From Pseudomonadota bacterium (GTDB lineage: Bacteria > Pseudomonadota > Alphaproteobacteria > Sphingomonadales > Sphingomonadaceae): a stretch of 64,000 bases of DNA. This document shows, one piece after another, positions 60,086 to 64,000 of this stretch (position 1 is its first letter; the number at the start of each line of letters is the position of its first letter). A program made the position numbers and the translations under genes. The notes beneath the pieces are model-generated. The model saw nothing but the letters and a program-made list of their open reading frames with translations. It was not told where the DNA came from and searched no databases. Location: positions 1 through 64,000 of the forward strand of contig JAKPHK010000061.1 in the NCBI GenBank assembly GCA_029550345.1. The letters are read 5' to 3'.

Positions 60086-61840
60086 ATGCATTCTTTTGCG
60101 CTCGATCGCCGTACCCTCATTCGTTCGGCTGCTTTGGGGGGCGGGGGCCTCGCGCTTTCGGCAGCGCTCCCCGCGTGGGCGCGCAGTGGAACTCCTGGCC
60201 TCGCAGGCCCGATGTCCGTGGTTTCCGGGGAGCAAATCGCACTATCCATCGGTCATGCCTCGCTCCGGGTCGGCGGACGTGAGGGGCATGCCATCGGCAT
60301 CAACGGTGCGACACCTGGCCCGGTCATCCGGTTAAAGGAGGGCCAGAACGTTCGCTTCGCGGTGAACAACACGCTGAACGAGGAAACCTCGATTCATTGG
60401 CATGGGCTGCTCGTGCCCTTCCAGATGGACGGCGTGCCGGGGGTGAGCTTTCCGGGGATCAAGGTCGGCCAGACCTTCTTGTACGAGTTCCCCGTCAAGC
60501 AGTCTGGCACCTATTGGTATCACAGCCACTCCGGCATGCAGGAAGCGATGGGAACGTATGGCGCGATCATCATCGATCCCGCCGCGCCCGATCCGGTCGC
60601 CTATGACCGTGAACATGTAATCATGCTCGCCGACTGGAGCTTCATGCATCCGCATACCCAACTGCGCAAGTTGAAGGCGCAGCCTGGCTACTTCAACATG
60701 CAGAAGCAGACCCTCTCCGGCCTGCTCGCGGGCAAGGACCAGTCGGCCTCCGAACGCCGCATGTGGGCCGGGATGCGGATGGACCCGACCGACATTTCGG
60801 ACGTCACCGGCGCAACCTATCATTTCATGGTCAACGGTCATGACAGTACCGCGAACTGGACTGGACTGTTCGCACCCGGAGAGCGTGTGCGCCTGCGCAT
60901 CATCAATGCTGCCGCCATGACCAACTTCAATGTCCGGATTCCGGGCCTTGCGATGACCGTGGTTGCCGCCGACGGGCAGAACGTGCAGCCAGTCGAGACC
61001 GACGAGTTCCAGATCGGCATCGCCGAGACCTATGACGTGATTGTCGTGCCCAGAGCCGACGAGGCCTATGGCTTCATCGCCGAAGCCATCGACCGCTCCG
61101 GTCAGGTGCGCGCCACGCTCGCCCCGCGCCTCGGCATGGTCGCGCCGATCCCGGCGATCCGCGAACGCCCGCTGCTGTCCATGCAAGACATGGGCATGGG
61201 CGATATGGCGGCACCCGGTGCCGATGCGAGTGCAACTGATCACGCAGCCATGGGCCACGCCATGCCCGGGATGGATCACGGCTCGATGAAGATGCGCGAT
61301 CCCGCGGTCGCGCCGCAGGTCAAAATGGGACCAGGCGTTGCGACGCTTTCGCCAATGCCCATGGACCGCACGGGCGAACGTCCGACCGGCCTTGAGAAGG
61401 TCGATCACCGGGTGCTGACTTATCGTGACCTCAAAGCGCTCGCGCCCAATCCAGACAAGCGCACGCCGTCGCGCGAGATCGATCTGCACCTGACCGCCAA
61501 CATGGAGCGCTACATGTGGTCCTTCGACGGCGAGAAGTTCAGCGAAAATACTGAGCCAATCCCGTTCCGCCACATGGAGCGGGTGCGCATCAATCTCATT
61601 AACGACACCATGATGCCCCATCCGATTCACTTGCACGGACACTTCTTCGAACTGGTTACGGGCAGTCCCGGCCATCATCCGCTGAAACACACGGTCAACG
61701 TCCTGCCCGGCGGCAGGGTCTCGTTCGATCTGACTGCCGATGAGCTCGGCGACTGGGCATTCCACTGTCACATGCTGCTGCATATGATGTCGGGGATGTT
61801 CCGTGTCGTGACCGTGCGCCATGAGGAGGACGCGGCATGA
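60086..61840 (+). CDS. copA: Periplasmic multicopper oxidase CopA (copper resistance)
   Basis: The 584-residue oxidase has a twin-arginine signal (DRRTLIRSAALGGGGLALSA) and three cupredoxin domains. Copper ligands are seen at HWHG (104-107), HSHSG (146-150), HPIHLHGH (about 512-519) and HCHMLLHM (about 560-567). A Met/His-rich insertion lies around residues 360-400 (SMQDMGMGDMAAPG, then HAAMGHAMPGMDHG). CopA oxidises Cu(I) in the periplasm. No clear ribosome-binding site precedes the ATG. It overlaps copB (ATGA). Confidence 0.95.
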   Translation: MHSFALDRRTLIRSAALGGGGLALSAALPAWARSGTPGLAGPMSVVSGEQIALSIGHASLRVGGREGHAIGINGATPGPVIRLKEGQNVRFAVNNTLNEETSIHWHGLLVPFQMDGVPGVSFPGIKVGQTFLYEFPVKQSGTYWYHSHSGMQEAMGTYGAIIIDPAAPDPVAYDREHVIMLADWSFMHPHTQLRKLKAQPGYFNMQKQTLSGLLAGKDQSASERRMWAGMRMDPTDISDVTGATYHFMVNGHDSTANWTGLFAPGERVRLRIINAAAMTNFNVRIPGLAMTVVAADGQNVQPVETDEFQIGIAETYDVIVVPRADEAYGFIAEAIDRSGQVRATLAPRLGMVAPIPAIRERPLLSMQDMGMGDMAAPGADASATDHAAMGHAMPGMDHGSMKMRDPAVAPQVKMGPGVATLSPMPMDRTGERPTGLEKVDHRVLTYRDLKALAPNPDKRTPSREIDLHLTANMERYMWSFDGEKFSENTEPIPFRHMERVRINLINDTMMPHPIHLHGHFFELVTGSPGHHPLKHTVNVLPGGRVSFDLTADELGDWAFHCHMLLHMMSGMFRVVTVRHEEDAA

Positions 61841-62892
61841 AGACGACCCTTCTCATCAGTGCTGCGGTCCTGCTGGCAGCGCCTGGCATCGCGGCGGCCC
61901 AGTCCTCCATGTCAGACGTGGCAATGAAGGATGCGCCGGCGCCAATTCCCCAAGGCGCAGCCACGCAGCCTGCTGCAGATCATTCCGGCCATGGTCAGCC
62001 AAAGTCCGCAGTTTCCGCGCCCGCCGCGGCCGATCCCCATGCCGGACACGCTGCCGACCCAAAGACGGCCAGTGCGCCAGAGGTCGAAGCCGTGGATCAT
62101 TCCGGCCACGACATGAATGCTATGGCGGGCATGTCTGAGGACGGTCCGGTGATCGGGACTTCGCCCGCCCCGGCGCCGCCAAGTGATCATGCCGCCGATG
62201 CTGTGTTCGATCCTGCCGAAATGGCGCGGGCGAGAGAGGCGCTGCGGCGAGAGAACGGGGCGTTCTACGGATCGATGGTGCTCTTCGACCTTGCCGAATT
62301 CCAGGCCCGAAAGGGCAGGGACGGCTATCGCTGGGCAGGCGAAGCATGGTTTGGCGGCGACATCGATCGCCTCCTGATCAAGACGGAAGGCGAGGGCACT
62401 TTCGGCGAACCAGTCGAGGACCTGGAGATTCAGGCGCTCTATTCGCGCGCGATCTCGCCATTCTGGAACGCCCATGTCGGCGTTCGGCACGATATAGTCC
62501 CCAATCCCTCGCGAACCTATGCCGTACTCGGGATAGAGGGGATCGCACCCTACTGGTTCCACCTGACCGGACAGATGTTTTTTTCGGACAAGGGTGATCT
62601 GCGGGCTCGCCTTGAGGGAAGTTACGATGAGCGCATTACCCAGCGCCTGATCCTCCAGCCTCGGGCGGAGTTCAACATCTCCGCTCAGGACATGCCGGCG
62701 ATCGGGGTAGGATCAGGTCTCACGGACTTCGAACTGGGCGCGCGCCTGCGCTACGAGATACGGCGGGAATTCGCGCCCTACGTTGGCGTGGAATGGAGCA
62801 AAAAGACTGGCGAGACTGCGCGATTGGCGCGGCTTGCCGGGGAAGATCCCGAAGCAGTCAGTTTCGTGGCCGGGCTCAGGGTTTGGTTCTGA
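61837..62892 (+). CDS. copB: Copper resistance outer-membrane protein CopB
   Basis: The 351-residue protein has a signal peptide (MKTTLLISAAVLLAAPGIAA), a His/Met/Pro-rich linker (AADHSGHGQPKSAV, HSGHDMNAMAGMSED), then a C-terminal beta-barrel from about residue 125 (YRWAGEAWFGGDIDRLLIKT, then SRAISPFWNAHVGVRHDIVP), ending with Phe (FVAGLRVWF), as expected of an outer-membrane barrel. It works with CopA. Its start overlaps the copA stop. Confidence 0.95.
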   Translation: MKTTLLISAAVLLAAPGIAAAQSSMSDVAMKDAPAPIPQGAATQPAADHSGHGQPKSAVSAPAAADPHAGHAADPKTASAPEVEAVDHSGHDMNAMAGMSEDGPVIGTSPAPAPPSDHAADAVFDPAEMARAREALRRENGAFYGSMVLFDLAEFQARKGRDGYRWAGEAWFGGDIDRLLIKTEGEGTFGEPVEDLEIQALYSRAISPFWNAHVGVRHDIVPNPSRTYAVLGIEGIAPYWFHLTGQMFFSDKGDLRARLEGSYDERITQRLILQPRAEFNISAQDMPAIGVGSGLTDFELGARLRYEIRREFAPYVGVEWSKKTGETARLARLAGEDPEAVSFVAGLRVWF

Positions 62893-62952
62893 TGGTAACG
62901 GGCAAAGACTTGGTCTGGACCTATCGGTCGCGCCGGAGCAAGACTTGATCCT

Positions 62953-63309
62953 ATGAACTCGGCCGTCGCTCTCATTGTTGCGCTTGCATCGGTGTTCGGC
63001 TCAGGCCCGCTTTGTGCCGCGACGGCACAGGCTACGGTTCAGACGGTTAGCATGGAATGCGGCGACATGCCGGGAAGCGGCAACCGCTCACATCGTCATG
63101 ACACACCAGACGTGGCGCGGGCCTGCCATTCGTGCATCTTTCCGGCACCCGCTATCGGCACCAATCTGAATGCCACTGGATGGCATTGGATCAGTCCTGA
63201 GGTCCGGGCTCCGCAAAGCCTGTCCGGGTTGACGCTTGAACCGCCGACACCGCCCCCGCGCCAAGTGCTTCCTCGATCCATTTCAAACTTATCTGGAGAA
63301 TACACATGA
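62953..63309 (+). CDS. Secreted Cys/His protein of unknown function
   Basis: The 118-residue product has a signal peptide (MNSAVALIVALASVFGSGPL), then a short segment with metal-binding potential (MECGDMPGSGNRSHRHDTPD, then ARACHSCIFP). The C-terminal part is Pro-rich. No family is recognised; the CHSC motif and its place after copB suggest copper binding. It overlaps the next start by 4 nt. Confidence 0.5.
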   Translation: MNSAVALIVALASVFGSGPLCAATAQATVQTVSMECGDMPGSGNRSHRHDTPDVARACHSCIFPAPAIGTNLNATGWHWISPEVRAPQSLSGLTLEPPTPPPRQVLPRSISNLSGEYT

Positions 63310-63506
63310 AATCCAAGTATCTGCTGGGCGCCCTCGCGGTCTCGCTTTCTACCGCCGTGTTTGCAGCAGAGCCTGCACCGACGCCAGAAAAGCCGTGCTG
63401 TTGCTGTAAGAAGGACGAGCACGGCCAGATGGCCTGCTGCAAGGAACATGGCGAGCAGGCTGGTGAGCATGCTGGTCACGACATGAGCGGCATGGACCAC
63501 AAGTAA
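63306..63506 (+). CDS. Small exported Cys/His/Met-rich metal-binding protein
   Basis: The 66-residue product has a signal peptide (MKSKYLLGALAVSLSTAVFA, cleavage near AFA-AE) and a mature part of only about 45 residues with CCCCKK, ACCKEH and HAGHDMSGMDH, i.e. six Cys plus several His and Met. It looks like a periplasmic metal sponge or copper chaperone. GGAG is 6 nt before the ATG. A 13-bp hairpin follows its stop. Confidence 0.65.
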   Translation: MKSKYLLGALAVSLSTAVFAAEPAPTPEKPCCCCKKDEHGQMACCKEHGEQAGEHAGHDMSGMDHK

Positions 63507-63514
63507 GTCAAGGT

Positions 63515-63544
63515 GCGCGGAGGGTGGTTGGCCACCCTCCGCGC
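63515..63544 (+). terminator. Hairpin after the copAB transcript
   Basis: GCGCGGAGGGTGG (63515-63527) and CCACCCTCCGCGC (63532-63544) form a perfect 13-bp stem with a TTGG loop, 8 nt after the small Cys-rich gene. A long T-run is lacking (GTTGCC follows), so it may end transcription weakly or protect the 3' end. Confidence 0.65.
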
Positions 63545-63632
63545 GTTGCCATGTGACTACCGGCAAATGCGGACTGGACCTTAGTTTACACCGGGGCGGT
63601 TAGGCGGCCACCCGCGGATAAGGAGATCACAC

Positions 63633-64000
63633 ATGCGAAAGCTCGTTTTGGCACTGGCGTTGTTTTCGACGCCCGCGCTAGCGGCAGGCGACATCCTGAT
63701 GCATCGCGATCCGGGGTGTGGGTGCTGCGAACAATGGGCTGCGCGGGTTCGGCAGGCCTTCGGCAGAAATGTGCGAATCGTCGATGACGCGAACCGTACC
63801 GCGTTCCAACGGCAGGTGGGTCTTCCCGCAAACCTGGTGTCATGCCACACCGCGATCGTGAACGGGATCGCCTTCGAGGGACACGTTCCTATTGCGGACA
63901 TGAACCGCGTACTGGCGAGCCGCCCGAAAGGTGTTCGTGGGCTTGCAGTTGCGGGAATGCCCATCGGATCGCCGGGCATGGAGGTGCCGGGTGTTCGCGC
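63633..64000 (+). CDS. DUF411 metal-binding protein (3' end outside window)
   Basis: The frame starts at ATG 63633 with AAGGAGA just before it, and is still open at the window edge. It encodes a signal peptide (MRKLVLALALFSTPALAAGD) and the DUF411 domain: MHRDPGCGCCEQWAARVRQ with the C-x-C-C metal motif, VGLPANLVSCHTAIVNGIAF with a further Cys/His pair, and GHVPIADMNRVLASRP. DUF411 proteins accompany copper-resistance genes and are thought to bind copper. About 122 residues are visible. Confidence 0.88.
   Translation, partial: MRKLVLALALFSTPALAAGDILMHRDPGCGCCEQWAARVRQAFGRNVRIVDDANRTAFQRQVGLPANLVSCHTAIVNGIAFEGHVPIADMNRVLASRPKGVRGLAVAGMPIGSPGMEVPGVR

Larger units (their letters stand above)
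54184..64000. mobile_element. Left part of a probable metal-resistance genomic island
   Basis: The stretch starts at the tRNA 3' half and consists only of copper-handling genes and their regulators up to the window edge. No integrase, insertion sequence or second tRNA copy is seen in this part, so the far end must lie beyond 64,000. An intact tRNA with the same 3' half should mark that end. The call rests on the tRNA scar and gene content. Confidence 0.5.

Overview
The window is a piece of a GC-rich alphaproteobacterial chromosome. Gene content (Coq4-type ubiquinone protein, carotenoid oxygenase with a TetR partner, tandem DUF3604 lipoproteins, an acyl-CoA dehydrogenase and aminoglycoside-phosphotransferase-like lipid genes, a CopA/CopB copper system) points to the Sphingomonadales. 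The order is an inference from gene content; genus cannot be fixed from this stretch.

Layout. 1-3.5 kb: a serine hydrolase cut by the left edge, a hot-dog thioesterase, a small secreted coiled-coil protein, an epoxide hydrolase and a YceI protein. 3.5-8.1 kb (minus strand): miaA, a leader with a strong hairpin, then ilvB-ilvN-ilvC. serB diverges from miaA with overlapping starts. 9-18.3 kb: Coq4, a DUF3052 protein, purL, two membrane proteins, then a plus-strand run xseB-ispA-coaD-cyclophilin-queA and an exported amidohydrolase. 18.6-23.7 kb: a TetR regulator divergent from a carotenoid oxygenase, a globin-like protein, a flavodoxin-fold reductase, tgt and a nitroreductase. 23.8-32.9 kb (minus strand): rpsD, trmJ, nrdR, glyA, rpiB, then yqeY-dnaG-rpoD with a DUF2059 gene overlapping the end of rpoD. 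33-38.5 kb: carA, a small lower-GC gene, carB, greA. 38.5-42.1 kb: a block of small envelope proteins and enolase. 42.1-53.6 kb: a phosphotransferase/AttH-like pair, aldo-keto reductase, ribH, crotonase, a tight operon of two DUF3604 lipoproteins with a parvulin-like protein and a HupE/UreJ protein, and an acyl-CoA dehydrogenase.

At 54,184-54,228 lies an orphan 3' half of a tRNA gene, the usual scar of a tRNA-integrating element. Everything to its right, up to the window edge, is metal resistance: cueR, a DUF2933 protein, a YHS/HMBD copper P-type ATPase, copD, copC, a CnrY-X-H-like anti-sigma/periplasmic sensor/ECF sigma module, copA, copB, two small secreted proteins and a DUF411 protein. 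The right end of this island is not in the window.

Regulation that can be read from the sequence. (1) Three copies of CTGAGGG-N11-GGCYGCGTA lie 30-39 nt upstream of copC, cnrY-like and copA, and look like the promoters of the island's own ECF sigma factor. (2) A CueR-type 21-nt dyad precedes the P-type ATPase. (3) Three copies of a 16-nt palindrome, TTAAYCGNNCGNTTAA, sit within 30 nt of the starts of the nitroreductase, the phosphotransferase and the acyl-CoA dehydrogenase, suggesting a regulon whose repressor is not obvious here. (4) A separate palindrome overlaps the probable -10 of the carotenoid oxygenase gene beside its TetR gene.
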